From a virus, in IMG/VR virus record IMGVR_UViG_3300025585_000039, positions 16,004 to 80,003 of that record: a stretch of 64,000 bases of DNA; one strand, 5' to 3'. How positions within the stretch are numbered: position 1 is the first letter of the stretch; each line of letters begins with the position of its first letter. The translations under genes and the position numbers were made by a program. Below are positions 1 through 6,821 of this stretch, in pieces. The notes under the pieces were generated by a model. That model saw only the letters and a list, made by a program, of their open reading frames with translations, made no database searches and was not told the DNA's origin.

Positions 1-192
1 AAAAAAATCATCATTGTAGTTATAATCTACTGTGCCATCATCATCTGCAATCTCAATTGGAATTCTTGTCCAATGTCTTTGTGTAGTTAAAATACCGTTC
101 ATCTTACCCCAAGTCGCATCGAACTTGTTGTAAAATACGTCATCTATTCCACCATCAAGACTTCTTAAAACAAAAGGATCTGTCTTCTTCAC
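1..192 (-). CDS. Hypothetical protein, 3' end outside window
   Basis: A reading frame opens at GTG (190-192) and stays open for 64 codons to the left edge of the window. The GTG overlaps the TGA stop of the upstream gene in a GTGA arrangement, the same coupling used by many genes here. The visible N-terminus is charged and soluble-looking (begins MKKTDPFVLRSLDGGID) with aromatic residues and an acidic run near the edge. I do not recognise the family and the rest of the protein is not in the window. Confidence 0.6.
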   Translation of the reverse strand, partial: MKKTDPFVLRSLDGGIDDVFYNKFDATWGKMNGILTTQRHWTRIPIEIADDDGTVDYNYNDDFF

Positions 193-701
193 TCTAATAC
201 CTCTCCTACTGGTTGGCTATATATAGTTAATGGTCGTTCATCAAAGTATGCAAGAAGAACACCAGTCTTATTATTGTTAATGTCGGGGTTTGTGTTTCTC
301 CAATGCTCTAGTTTGCCTGAATTAAAAGCAACACCAGAGTTTGGTGGGAAAACATATTCTTTATCTTCTACCATGATTCCCCATGGCAAATTTTCATATA
401 GACACACATCCAAAAGACATACAGTTGGATTTAAATCAACGTGCTTCCCAAGAACACCTTGATGTCCTTCGTAATGTGCAAATGTTGTTTTAGTAGAAGA
501 AAGATTTGGATTGTCAAATAGTTCTCTTGCCAATGGTAAAAGTTCTTGTCCAAACATTTGTAGCACTGGATTATTGATACTATCAAACATAGTTCTTTGT
601 TGTTTGTTTACACCAGAATGAGACAGTAGTCGTTTACAGTATGAAACAACTTCCTCAAACCTATCAAGTGTAAAAACACCATGTACTATTTTTGGATCCA
701 T
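189..701 (-). CDS. 2OG-Fe(II) oxygenase-like protein, paralogue A
   Basis: Predicted non-haem iron dioxygenase of 170 aa. The double-stranded beta-helix signature can be seen: an HxD pair at H87/D89 (GKHVDLNP) and the distal iron ligand H133 (KLEHWRN). The order of elements (HxD, a D/N-x-x-L/C-Y strand, a short x-W-x-I-x-V-E strand, then H-W-R) matches the proteins at 3817, 26836, 26067 and 27912, so these five form one paralogous set within the phage. Its C-terminus is shorter than in its relatives. The putative 2-oxoglutarate-binding Arg is not clear. A TATGAT box lies about 12 bases before the ATG and there is no Shine-Dalgarno (SD) sequence. Substrate unknown. Confidence 0.6.
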   Translation of the reverse strand: MDPKIVHGVFTLDRFEEVVSYCKRLLSHSGVNKQQRTMFDSINNPVLQMFGQELLPLARELFDNPNLSSTKTTFAHYEGHQGVLGKHVDLNPTVCLLDVCLYENLPWGIMVEDKEYVFPPNSGVAFNSGKLEHWRNTNPDINNNKTGVLLAYFDERPLTIYSQPVGEVLE

Positions 702-718
702 ATATCTATTCTATCATA

Positions 719-1123
719 TTAGGACGATTGTTCGTCTTCTTCTTTTGGCAACAACAACATCAATTCTTCATACGCTGTCACTAGTCTATTTAAACTATTA
801 ATGTTTGGTGTCCATATTACGTCACCATATTTTTTGTGGTAATCTACTACTGGACCAACCTCATCCTTGAATTTGTTCAGTGCTTGCTGAACAACCTCTA
901 TATAAACAAACGCATCGTCTCTTGATTTTAATAAAAAGTTAGTAAACCCTTCGTTATCTGCAATATTAGATTTTTTTAATTGATCCGCCACTATAAAATA
1001 ATCTAGATTTACTTGAAACAAACTTTGAATTAATTTTTTTATTTTTAATGTTGCAATAATATTATAAAACAATGACGACATTAAAACTAAAAAGAAAATA
1101 ATAAATAGTATAAAGTTTAACAT
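719..1123 (-). CDS. Small membrane-anchored protein
   Basis: 134 aa. A strongly hydrophobic N-terminal segment (about residues 2-25, rich in Phe, Ile and Leu) should be a membrane anchor or uncleaved signal; the remainder is charged, helical-looking and ends with an acidic EEDEQSS tail. The start overlaps the previous stop as TAATG. No family is recognised. Its position among small membrane and regulatory proteins fits an early or accessory host-interaction gene, but that is only context. Confidence 0.6.
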   Translation of the reverse strand: MLNFILFIIFFLVLMSSLFYNIIATLKIKKLIQSLFQVNLDYFIVADQLKKSNIADNEGFTNFLLKSRDDAFVYIEVVQQALNKFKDEVGPVVDYHKKYGDVIWTPNINSLNRLVTAYEELMLLLPKEEDEQSS

Positions 1124-1353
1124 TACATCTTATCCCTAACAAGCATAACAATTGCCCCATTATCTTCTAGTGCTTTTTTAACTCTAATCATATACTCAAC
1201 AGCAGAAATCTTATCATCATGTCCAAGTCTCATGAACTGCTCAGTATTAGCCTTGACTGTTAAAAAATTTTCATTATCAATTATTTGCACACTAAAATTT
1301 TTAGGCGGTGTCAAGGATCTAAATGCTTTCTGCATTGACAAAGTATATGTCAT
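1123..1353 (-). CDS. Hypothetical protein, 76 aa
   Basis: I prefer the ATG at 1353, which forms an ATGA overlap with the stop of the membrane-protein gene upstream, over an in-frame GTG 18 bases earlier. The product is small, basic and helical-looking, ending ALEDNGAIVMLVRDKM. It stops in a TAATG overlap with the next gene, so 1571-719 is read as one coupled unit. No domain recognised. Confidence 0.55.
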   Translation of the reverse strand: MTYTLSMQKAFRSLTPPKNFSVQIIDNENFLTVKANTEQFMRLGHDDKISAVEYMIRVKKALEDNGAIVMLVRDKM

Positions 1354-1571
1354 TTCTCTTCTGCCCTCCACTGTCTAAATGATTTAATATAAACAGAAGC
1401 ATACGCAAGAGCCATTATAATAAAACCATATTGCTTTGTAGCAAGTGCATAAAGTATCCAGATGCACTCATTGATACATAATACTAACCATCCCAGCATG
1501 TTCTTATTACCAACAACATATATTCCAGAAACTCCAATTACTGCTAAGATCCAAGACCACCACTGATTCAT
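1350..1571 (-). CDS. Three-helix membrane protein
   Basis: 73 aa with three probable transmembrane helices (about residues 3-20, 25-43 and 48-64), Trp-rich at the membrane edges and a basic end (SFRQWRAEEK). Size and helix count resemble half-transporters (SemiSWEET/PQ-loop type), and the tryptophan pattern also recalls a fragment of PnuC-like nicotinamide riboside carriers, but I see no decisive motif. A link to the nucleotidyltransferase at 5309 through NAD metabolism would be speculative. It may equally be a holin-like or superinfection-exclusion protein. Confidence 0.55.
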   Translation of the reverse strand: MNQWWSWILAVIGVSGIYVVGNKNMLGWLVLCINECIWILYALATKQYGFIIMALAYASVYIKSFRQWRAEEK

Positions 1572-1575
1572 ATTA

Positions 1576-1857
1576 TTAACCCATAGTCAAAGATTGCCAG
1601 GTTTCATTCCATTTATCTTTGTCCTTGTGTAAATTAAATTCTTTAGAGATCGCCCCATCTTCTAGGTAAACTCCACCCCAAACTCCCCATTCTTTTTGAG
1701 AAATTCCAACAGCAAAACATTGCTTGTTAACTGGGCATTGATTGCAGAGTTTGTCTAATGCATCTCGCAAAAGAACATCCTCTTCATATTTTTCAAAGAA
1801 CATGTTTGTATCATAATCTAAACATGCAGATGAGTCTTTCCACTCATGTCTCTTCAT
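1576..1857 (-). CDS. WhiB-family Fe-S transcription factor
   Basis: 93 aa. The four iron-sulfur cysteines stand at C12, C38, C41 and C47 in the family pattern (SSACLD...LCNQCPVNKQC), followed by the beta-turn GVWGG at 58-62 and a basic/aromatic C-terminus. WhiB proteins are confined to Actinobacteria and their phages; they bind a 4Fe-4S cluster and usually act with the primary sigma factor. Phage copies can repress host whiB genes and block septation or superinfection (known for mycobacteriophage TM4 WhiBTM4). This is the best host marker in the window. Confidence 0.93.
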   Translation of the reverse strand: MKRHEWKDSSACLDYDTNMFFEKYEEDVLLRDALDKLCNQCPVNKQCFAVGISQKEWGVWGGVYLEDGAISKEFNLHKDKDKWNETWQSLTMG

Positions 1858-1860
1858 TGG

Positions 1861-2070
1861 CTATACCGCCAATTTGTCTGGTAACTCCCATCCAGAACGA
1901 GTAGGAACAAAACGACGTGTCATATGCCACTTATTATTGATAAGTGCTCCAAATTTGGATGTTCTACCCTTGTCTGATGGATATCTATGGACTACTGTCC
2001 ATCCATCCCAATCTAGGGATTTATTCTTTGCTACAATTTTTTCCATTTTTTCAAGTGATTCGATTTTCAT
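1861..2070 (-). CDS. Hypothetical protein, 69 aa
   Basis: Small soluble protein, basic and aromatic, with several Trp (LDWDGWTVVH, NNKWHMTRRF, SGWELPD). Nothing resembling a zinc site or membrane segment. It lies directly upstream of the WhiB gene with only a few bases between them, so they are probably cotranscribed. Family not recognised. Confidence 0.55.
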   Translation of the reverse strand: MKIESLEKMEKIVAKNKSLDWDGWTVVHRYPSDKGRTSKFGALINNKWHMTRRFVPTRSGWELPDKLAV

Positions 2071-2078
2071 TATTATCC

Positions 2079-2429
2079 TTAGTATCTAAAAATTCCTACC
2101 TCAACATTGTTGTTTTCGGCAGTCGAAACAATTTTTGATGTTGTCTCTTTTGGTGTTGATAAAAACGCAAAATAGTTAAAAGAACTCATATTCTCTTCTA
2201 ACCAACTTGCTGGTACTTTATATAACTTTATTTTTTTATTTCGAAGTTTCATACCTTTTTCAGAAAGGTTTACAAACTCCATAGCCATTGAATTTACTTT
2301 GGCTGGTCCAGCGGTATAGATAGCCAAGAGGTTGTCATCTGCTGGCATGCTGGACATAGCCACACCCATGGCCCTTAAGAAAACATTATAGTCGCTAAAA
2401 CTATTTGTTCCCTGTACTCCCACTATCAC
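2079..2429 (-). CDS. SLOG-like (DUF2493-type?) nucleotide-binding protein, tentative
   Basis: 116 aa from a GTG start. The N-terminus (MIVGVQGTNSFSDYNVFLRAM) followed by an IYTAGPAKVNSMAMEF segment resembles the layout of small SLOG/Rossmann-like proteins: a G-T-x-x-F-x-D-Y loop after strand 1, then a glycine loop and helix. SLOG domains bind nucleotides or nucleotide-derived ligands. The glycine motif is imperfect, so this is a weak assignment. The first 29 bases overlap the end of the upstream gene. Confidence 0.4.
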   Translation of the reverse strand: MIVGVQGTNSFSDYNVFLRAMGVAMSSMPADDNLLAIYTAGPAKVNSMAMEFVNLSEKGMKLRNKKIKLYKVPASWLEENMSSFNYFAFLSTPKETTSKIVSTAENNNVEVGIFRY

Positions 2430-2823
2430 GTTTTTGTCCGTTCTGTAATTGATCTACTATGAAGATCGTCTTATCTAATTCTACCTTATCCATACTCATT
2501 GTGTCAACTGGAAAAGTAGTTTCTTTATCTACCCCTTCTTTGGTAACTTTGGCGGTATATAAAATGTTATCCTTAATCCAATAGGCATCTGGCCCAATGA
2601 TAATAACCCTGATTTGAACACCTTCCAGGTGCTTTGAGGACTGAGTGTTCAGAGGCTTCCTGAGAGAGGCTGTAGGGGGCATTAGAGGCCTTATAATGCT
2701 ATGTATATGGCTTTGTGAATATCTGTATGTATTGGTTGGCGGAATGCGTGTAAGGTTATTCAGGAGTATATATAGGAAGGCAGCCCCCAAAAAAGTGACA
2801 AAAGAACCTATAAAATATTCCAT
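2401..2823 (-). CDS. Membrane-anchored hypothetical protein
   Basis: 140 aa with one N-terminal transmembrane helix (about residues 4-24), a polar proline/serine-rich linker, then a compact domain (about 68-125) of alternating hydrophobic strands (VQIRVIIIGPDAYWIKD). It has a good SD (AGGAG) and follows an extended -10 motif at 2844-2852, so it may head its own transcript. The stretch coding for the Pro/Ser linker looks richer in G and C than its surroundings. Function unknown. Confidence 0.6.
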   Translation of the reverse strand: MEYFIGSFVTFLGAAFLYILLNNLTRIPPTNTYRYSQSHIHSIIRPLMPPTASLRKPLNTQSSKHLEGVQIRVIIIGPDAYWIKDNILYTAKVTKEGVDKETTFPVDTMSMDKVELDKTIFIVDQLQNGQKRDSGSTGNK

Positions 2824-2843
2824 GATATATGTCTCCTAATACT

Positions 2844-2852
2844 ATTATATCA
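2844..2852 (-). promoter_or_regulatory. Extended -10 promoter motif (TGATATAAT)
   Basis: TG-A-TATAAT read on the minus strand, overlapping the stop codon of the 2850 gene. The expected transcription start is about 14 bases before the ATG at 2823 and an AGGAG follows. No clear -35 box. Same motif type as at 10367, 19247, 52557 and 57169. Confidence 0.45.
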
Positions 2853-3188
2853 GGATTCTTCACTAACGATTCTTACAATTTCCTTTAATACATTTTGTTG
2901 ATCACTGGTTAGTTTATTAGTCTCAATAACATCTAAAGCCTTTGGTGTCAGCATAACCTTTGGATCATTGGTATCCATTTCTTGTATTTCCAAAAACCCA
3001 TATTGCCATAATGTCATTACATCTGTATAAAAGTATGTAAACATTGCATCATGTAATTGTGGATTGACAACTTCTAGTTTGTCAGTAAAAGAAAATAGTA
3101 ATTCATTTGTATCCATATCAACAGCAGCAACTTCAAGTGCTCCATCAAGGATTAATTGCTCTACGATTTTATCCTCTGGTTCCATCAC
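2850..3188 (-). CDS. Hypothetical protein, tandem paralogue of 3169-3411
   Basis: 112 aa, acidic. Residues 8-50 align without gaps to the protein just upstream: EQLILDGALEVAAVDMDTNE against EHLLLQGALEVSGMDPQTGE, and both continue into a TDKLE-V-x-P motif. The C-terminal half differs and looks like a winged helix-turn-helix (LTPKALDVIE...LTSDQQNVLKEIV), a pattern seen in small phage adaptor or regulator proteins. Overlaps its paralogue by 20 bases. Probably a local gene duplication; role unknown. Confidence 0.6.
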   Translation of the reverse strand: MMEPEDKIVEQLILDGALEVAAVDMDTNELLFSFTDKLEVVNPQLHDAMFTYFYTDVMTLWQYGFLEIQEMDTNDPKVMLTPKALDVIETNKLTSDQQNVLKEIVRIVSEES

Positions 3189-3411
3189 TAATTCTCCAAG
3201 TCATTGTTTTAGGTCCAGCATACATCATCTGGATCATATTTTTTCTAAAAATTGCGTTTACTTCTTTGTACATTGCTGGGGAAACCTCTTCAAGTTTATC
3301 TGTAATTGCATACAAAGTCTCACCAGTTTGAGGATCCATACCAGACACTTCTAGCGCACCTTGTAAAAGTAAGTGTTCTAAAAGTGCCTCAGTTTTTATA
3401 TTGATATTCAC
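3169..3411 (-). CDS. Hypothetical protein, tandem paralogue of 2850-3188
   Basis: 80 aa from a GTG start in a GTGA overlap with the nuclease gene. It shares the GALEV-x-x-x-D-x-x-T motif and the following TDKLEEVSPAMYKEV segment with its downstream neighbour but lacks the longer C-terminal region. No further domain recognised. The pair is cotranscribed by overlap. Confidence 0.6.
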   Translation of the reverse strand: MNINIKTEALLEHLLLQGALEVSGMDPQTGETLYAITDKLEEVSPAMYKEVNAIFRKNMIQMMYAGPKTMTWRISDGTRG

Positions 3412-3815
3412 TTCTTCTTCTTAGCACGTTGCTTGGCAAGAGCATCGAAATCTTTTACCTTGGTATCTCCAAGATAGCCCCATGCATAACCGTCTTCAAT
3501 CATTTGATCATTGACGGAAATAGTATTTCCATCTAAATATACCCACCCCAAAATACGACCGTATTTTTCTGTAGAGTCTGGCAATTCAGTTTTAATTACT
3601 ACTAGTTTAGCATCTTTGAACTTATATTTCAAGTACTCTTTTGCTTCTAATCCTAATGCTTTTTCAACCTTATCTGTTGTACGAGATTCAGGGGTATCAA
3701 TACCAGCCAATCTCACACGCTTTGTTAAAGAAATATCAAAGCCAAGATCAATATCAACATCGATAGTATCTCCATCGACTATCTTTATAACATTTTTTAC
3801 TCTATATTCGTACAT
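3408..3815 (-). CDS. Staphylococcal-nuclease-like (thermonuclease) protein
   Basis: 135 aa from the ATG at 3815, which directly follows the upstream stop; an in-frame ATG at 3851 would add 12 residues but lacks a SD. All catalytic elements of the SNase fold are visible: VDGDT (13-17), the R-V-R-L-A-G-I-D-T-P-E block with R35, D40 and E43, and KYGRILGWVY with R87. These enzymes cut DNA and RNA with calcium. No signal peptide, so it should act in the cytoplasm, perhaps in host DNA degradation. Ends in a lysine run. Confidence 0.88.
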   Translation of the reverse strand: MYEYRVKNVIKIVDGDTIDVDIDLGFDISLTKRVRLAGIDTPESRTTDKVEKALGLEAKEYLKYKFKDAKLVVIKTELPDSTEKYGRILGWVYLDGNTISVNDQMIEDGYAWGYLGDTKVKDFDALAKQRAKKKK

Positions 3816-3816
3816 T

Positions 3817-4476
3817 CTATAACCTATTCCCATGCCAATAATCCCAACCATGAAGATCTATGAATTCTTTTTGGAAGTTTTCTTGGTATGCGCTTTCTGT
3901 TAGTTTCTTTATTTCTTTTGTCATTCCATAATCATCTTGTTTTCCATCATGGAAATGAAAAAATATCATATCTACATATTCATCATCTTTTAATATTGTA
4001 GGCTTTCTCCAGTGTACCTCATACGATGGTTTAAAAACTAGTGCATCGTTATCTTCTAAAGAATACTCTTTATTTTCTACAACCAATTTCCACTCAACAT
4101 TAGATTCTAGTTGATAGTCAATAGTAAATGTAGAATGACCAGTGTCATAATGTGGTGCAAGTCGTGGAGTTCCATATTTAGGCGAGTATCTTGTAAAAGC
4201 ATAACCATCTGGTTTTAGATCTTCACCATAATTATCTCTAGCATATTTTTCTATCTTATCGGCAATCCTTTTTGGAATTCTATCAGTAGCAACAAACAGG
4301 GCACGTCCAGACCATTCCTGTGCTAAGACCTTATCTGTTGGTCTACCTTCTTTTGCAATAGTTTCAAGCGGTATGGTTACTGGCTCCATAGAATTAAAAA
4401 ATCCATACATTGCTTCTTTGAGTTCTGCAATCTCATCATCTGTAAAGAATGCTTTAAGTTGATGGCTCTTTGTCAT
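3817..4476 (-). CDS. 2OG-Fe(II) oxygenase, paralogue B
   Basis: 219 aa with HxD at H109/D111 (APHYDTG) and the distal ligand H155 in VHWRKP. The strand between them (FTIDYQLESNVEWKLVVE) is nearly shared with the proteins at 26836 (FTFDYQLDGNVDWNIVVE) and 27912 (MINYQLESNTSWDLCID). The N-terminal 100 residues resemble a prolyl-hydroxylase-type helical lid. It starts in an ATGA overlap with the DUF2061 gene. Substrate unknown; likely an oxidative modifier of a protein or small molecule. Confidence 0.78.
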   Translation of the reverse strand: MTKSHQLKAFFTDDEIAELKEAMYGFFNSMEPVTIPLETIAKEGRPTDKVLAQEWSGRALFVATDRIPKRIADKIEKYARDNYGEDLKPDGYAFTRYSPKYGTPRLAPHYDTGHSTFTIDYQLESNVEWKLVVENKEYSLEDNDALVFKPSYEVHWRKPTILKDDEYVDMIFFHFHDGKQDDYGMTKEIKKLTESAYQENFQKEFIDLHGWDYWHGNRL

Positions 4477-4676
4477 TGTCTACCCCACTGAATATTATTC
4501 CATCCACGCTCATGGAAATAATAAAGAATTGTTTTTGTTAATACCTCAAAACCAGCAATAGACGCTGCCGTAACTGCCTTATGTGTTATGAAATATGAAA
4601 GAACGAAGGTATCTAATGTACCAACAACTCTCCATGTAATTGCTTTTAGTGCAGATCTTGATTTAGTTACTTTCAT
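4473..4676 (-). CDS. DUF2061 membrane protein, copy 1
   Basis: 67 aa from the ATG at 4676, which has a GGAG eight bases upstream and overlaps the preceding small ORF as ATGA; a GTG three codons earlier is possible. Two membrane helices and the DUF2061 signature are present: K-A-I-T-W-R-V-V-G-T-L-D-T-F near the start, GFE-x-x-T-K and YYFHERGW near the end. Function of the family is unknown. A second copy is at 6621. Confidence 0.85.
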   Translation of the reverse strand: MKVTKSRSALKAITWRVVGTLDTFVLSYFITHKAVTAASIAGFEVLTKTILYYFHERGWNNIQWGRQ

Positions 4677-4753
4677 GATGGCCACTCCATATCATTTGGT
4701 CTTGTGATAATATCCCAGATCTTCGATAAAACCTTTTTAAGTTTTGTAATCAT
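4673..4753 (-). CDS. 26-residue micro-ORF, coupled at both ends
   Basis: ATG at 4751-4753 overlaps the stop of the hydroxylase gene as ATGA, and its own TGA overlaps the ATG of the DUF2061 gene as ATGA again. The peptide (MITKLKKVLSKIWDIITRPN...) is a short basic amphipathic helix. Exact stop-start overlap on both sides argues that it is translated, if only as a coupling relay. No homologue can be claimed. Confidence 0.5.
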   Translation of the reverse strand: MITKLKKVLSKIWDIITRPNDMEWPS

Positions 4754-5307
4754 GAGATATACCTATTAGGAATAATGTCTACCAATAAATGAATGCGATG
4801 CAACGGACTCTTGTTAACCACAGAGTGAATCTTAGCATTATTTATTTCCCAACATTCTCCTTCTTTCATTGTAACTGTTTTTTCATCTACAGTAAAAAAG
4901 ACATTCTGATTTGTTATGATTGGTATATGGTGTCTGCGAGAATGCATAAGGTAGTCACCACTATCACTATGTGGATGAATGTCTCCAAATCCTTTTAGTT
5001 TAATTAGAAGGCATTGTCCAACTTTACCATCATGTAATATCTCTAAATCCCTTACAATTGGATCAACAAGACTCATAATGTTGTCATCAAAACATAATTG
5101 TTGACCTTGGTATGGCGTATTAATACCCCACCCCAAAGGGTGAGTATATAAAAAAAATGACTCTGTAAATCTGTGTGTATATTCGCTGCGCTGCCTGCTT
5201 GTATTAATTTGCCATTCTGAATTAAATTTTTCAACAATAGACCGCAATTGAGAAACGTCAAATTGTTTGTGCATTGTTATGCTAAATTCTTCGTCCCTCT
5301 TGTACAT
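4750..5307 (-). CDS. Aspartyl/asparaginyl beta-hydroxylase-like 2OG dioxygenase
   Basis: 185 aa. The C-terminal half has the hallmarks of the Asp/Asn hydroxylase fold: G-D-I-H-P-H-S-D-S-G (ligands H111 or H113 and D115), RRHHIPI after it, M-x-x-GECWEINN and the distal H161 in KIHSVVN, then RIHLLVD with R171 placed to bind 2-oxoglutarate. Such enzymes hydroxylate Asp, Asn or His side chains, or free substrates. It sits between the DUF2061 gene and the APS-kinase/nucleotidyltransferase gene. The 5' start has only a weak SD. Confidence 0.78.
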   Translation of the reverse strand: MYKRDEEFSITMHKQFDVSQLRSIVEKFNSEWQINTSRQRSEYTHRFTESFFLYTHPLGWGINTPYQGQQLCFDDNIMSLVDPIVRDLEILHDGKVGQCLLIKLKGFGDIHPHSDSGDYLMHSRRHHIPIITNQNVFFTVDEKTVTMKEGECWEINNAKIHSVVNKSPLHRIHLLVDIIPNRYIS

Positions 5308-5308
5308 T

Positions 5309-6070
5309 TTAGATACCTAACTCTTTTCGCTTTTGTGTGGCACTAATGGATTCAATTTCATCACCAAGTTTAACTTGTTCTATTTTATATCCAACGTCAC
5401 GACCATAAACAATATTAGTAATGTTAGGTAATCTAAGAACCATTGATCCATCCATAAATGAATCTTTAGCAATATAATCTTTTACTTCATCAAACTTTAA
5501 TGGATCTTTTTCGCTTGTTTTATATGTATTACGCACTCCCAGAAGTACCTGATCAGTTCTCTTACCTGCTTCTACATATAGAGCGTGATGACCCTCATGC
5601 CATGGTTGATATCGCCCAAGCATAAGTGTTGTTGGTGCAGACCAATCATGCAAGCCAAATTCTTTAATTATTACGGATGCTTTATCATCTGCATCAAGAA
5701 TGTGGCTTGGAAACGAGATGTCATATTGAGTTGGCTCTTCAAACATTTTATTTGTATCTTCAAAACGACTTTCCTTGATTGTTCTCATCCAAATAAGAAT
5801 ATCTGGCTTACCAAATGCTGCACGAGTTAAATCTGTTGGGCATACAAAGTCAACAATAACTGGAGCAACACCTTGCTTTGAAATAAGACGTGCCATCTCT
5901 CCCATGCGTCGTGCCTGTTCTAAACGATCCTCTGGCGTAAAGCCAAGATCTGAATTCACTGTTGCACGAACCTCATCTGCATTAAGATGAATAGCGTTAA
6001 TACGTTCTTTTAATGCCTTCGCAAGTTCTGTTTTGCCAGAACCTGGCAATCCAATTATTTGAATAATCAT
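5309..6070 (-). CDS. APS-kinase-like / cytidylyltransferase-like fusion
   Basis: 253 aa with two domains. Residues 1-125 look like adenylylsulfate kinase (CysC): Walker A GLPGSGKT at 7-14, then D-E-V-R, N-S-D-L-G-F-x-x-E-D-R and R-R-M-G-E-M-A. Residues 145-253 carry a nucleotidyltransferase domain with the HxGH motif HEGH (158-161) and a late ISATQKR motif. Similar kinase-nucleotidyltransferase fusions occur in aquatic phages. Possible roles: PAPS or activated-metabolite synthesis, or activation of a head group for transfer. Overlaps the next gene by four bases. Confidence 0.8.
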   Translation of the reverse strand: MIIQIIGLPGSGKTELAKALKERINAIHLNADEVRATVNSDLGFTPEDRLEQARRMGEMARLISKQGVAPVIVDFVCPTDLTRAAFGKPDILIWMRTIKESRFEDTNKMFEEPTQYDISFPSHILDADDKASVIIKEFGLHDWSAPTTLMLGRYQPWHEGHHALYVEAGKRTDQVLLGVRNTYKTSEKDPLKFDEVKDYIAKDSFMDGSMVLRLPNITNIVYGRDVGYKIEQVKLGDEIESISATQKRKELGI

Positions 6071-6327
6071 TCTTCTGTTTCGTCCTCAAGTTTGTTCTCT
6101 GATAAACGTTCACGTTCATCTAATATTTCATACATAAATTGCATCATTTTATCGTACCCCTCTGGAGTAGACATAATACCGTTATAATGATGTGCACAAA
6201 AAAGTAGATCTCCAGATACTCCAGTTACCTTAACATAGGCCTGTGCAGAACATCTGTCACATCTATCATTTGCATCTAGTACCCACTCCCTTTTAGATAC
6301 GGAAGGGTGTGTTGCCGTCATACTCAT
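6067..6327 (-). CDS. DUF7455-like Cys/His metal-binding protein
   Basis: 86 aa. Core motif D-R-C-D-R-C-S-A-Q-A-Y-V near residue 22 followed by LLFCAHHYN near 43: two Cys and a Cys-His-His cluster suited to one zinc. This pattern is common in actinobacterial and actinophage proteins of unknown function. The C-terminus is acidic (EDETEE). ATG follows AAAGG at good spacing. Confidence 0.7.
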   Translation of the reverse strand: MSMTATHPSVSKREWVLDANDRCDRCSAQAYVKVTGVSGDLLFCAHHYNGIMSTPEGYDKMMQFMYEILDERERLSENKLEDETEE

Positions 6328-6328
6328 A

Positions 6329-6514
6329 TTATACCTTTCGATTATCAGTGGAATAAAAGCCAGAGCCGTTAAAAACCGCTCCTACATTAGAGTATACACG
6401 AACTAGTGGTTTTTGGCAAGTTTCACACAAATATCCTGGATCATCTTCAGTCATAGCCCTAACTTTGATATATCTTTGGGCACAAGCCATGCAATCATAT
6501 TCGTATGATGGCAT
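6329..6514 (-). CDS. FmdB-like zinc-ribbon protein
   Basis: 61 aa beginning MPSYEYDCMAC and with a second knuckle LCETCQKPLVRVYSN: CxxC...CxxC spaced as in FmdB-type regulatory zinc ribbons, followed by the typical V-F-N-G-S-G-F-Y-x-T-D end. Function of phage copies is unknown. The ATG overlaps the stop of the 35-residue ORF upstream (TAATG). Confidence 0.8.
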   Translation of the reverse strand: MPSYEYDCMACAQRYIKVRAMTEDDPGYLCETCQKPLVRVYSNVGAVFNGSGFYSTDNRKV

Positions 6515-6621
6515 TACTTTTTCTTCTTTGCTTTAACGTACCATATTGGTAAATTTAAATTATCTCCAGACCATTCATAGCCAAGTAGTTTAACAACAAA
6601 CTTAATAATCTTAATACGCAT
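6514..6621 (-). CDS. 35-residue micro-ORF, coupled at both ends
   Basis: ATG at 6619-6621 overlaps the TAA of the DUF2061 gene (TAATG), and its TAA overlaps the FmdB-like start (TAATG). The peptide begins MRIKIIKFVVKLLGYEWSG and ends in a lysine run: a basic hydrophobic helix with a short tail. The exact fit between two genes supports real translation. It could be a membrane-active peptide. No family recognised. Confidence 0.55.
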   Translation of the reverse strand: MRIKIIKFVVKLLGYEWSGDNLNLPIWYVKAKKKK

Positions 6622-6821
6622 TATTTTACCTTATTCCCAAATTTTGTCCAAAGTCTTTCATGCACAAAGTACAAAGCAGATTCCCAAAATAATTCCGCCA
6701 GAGCAGCAATACCAGCAATTTCCCATTCTCCTGTTAAAAGAAAAATTGTTCCTGCAACCATTGTCATGTGAACCAGTTGCCAAGTAACTGTTTTAAGTAG
6801 ACTCTTTTTTGGTGTATCCAT
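6621..6821 (-). CDS. DUF2061 membrane protein, copy 2
   Basis: 66 aa with two membrane helices and the family motifs K-T-V-T-W-Q-L-V-H near the start and A-E-x-x-W-E-x-x-L-Y-F-V-H-E-R-L-W near the end. It differs from copy 1 at 4473 by having Q-L-V-H-M-T in place of R-V-V-G-T-L-D. The two copies flank the kinase-nucleotidyltransferase gene. Starts in a TAATG overlap with the endolysin gene. Confidence 0.82.
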   Translation of the reverse strand: MDTPKKSLLKTVTWQLVHMTMVAGTIFLLTGEWEIAGIAALAELFWESALYFVHERLWTKFGNKVK

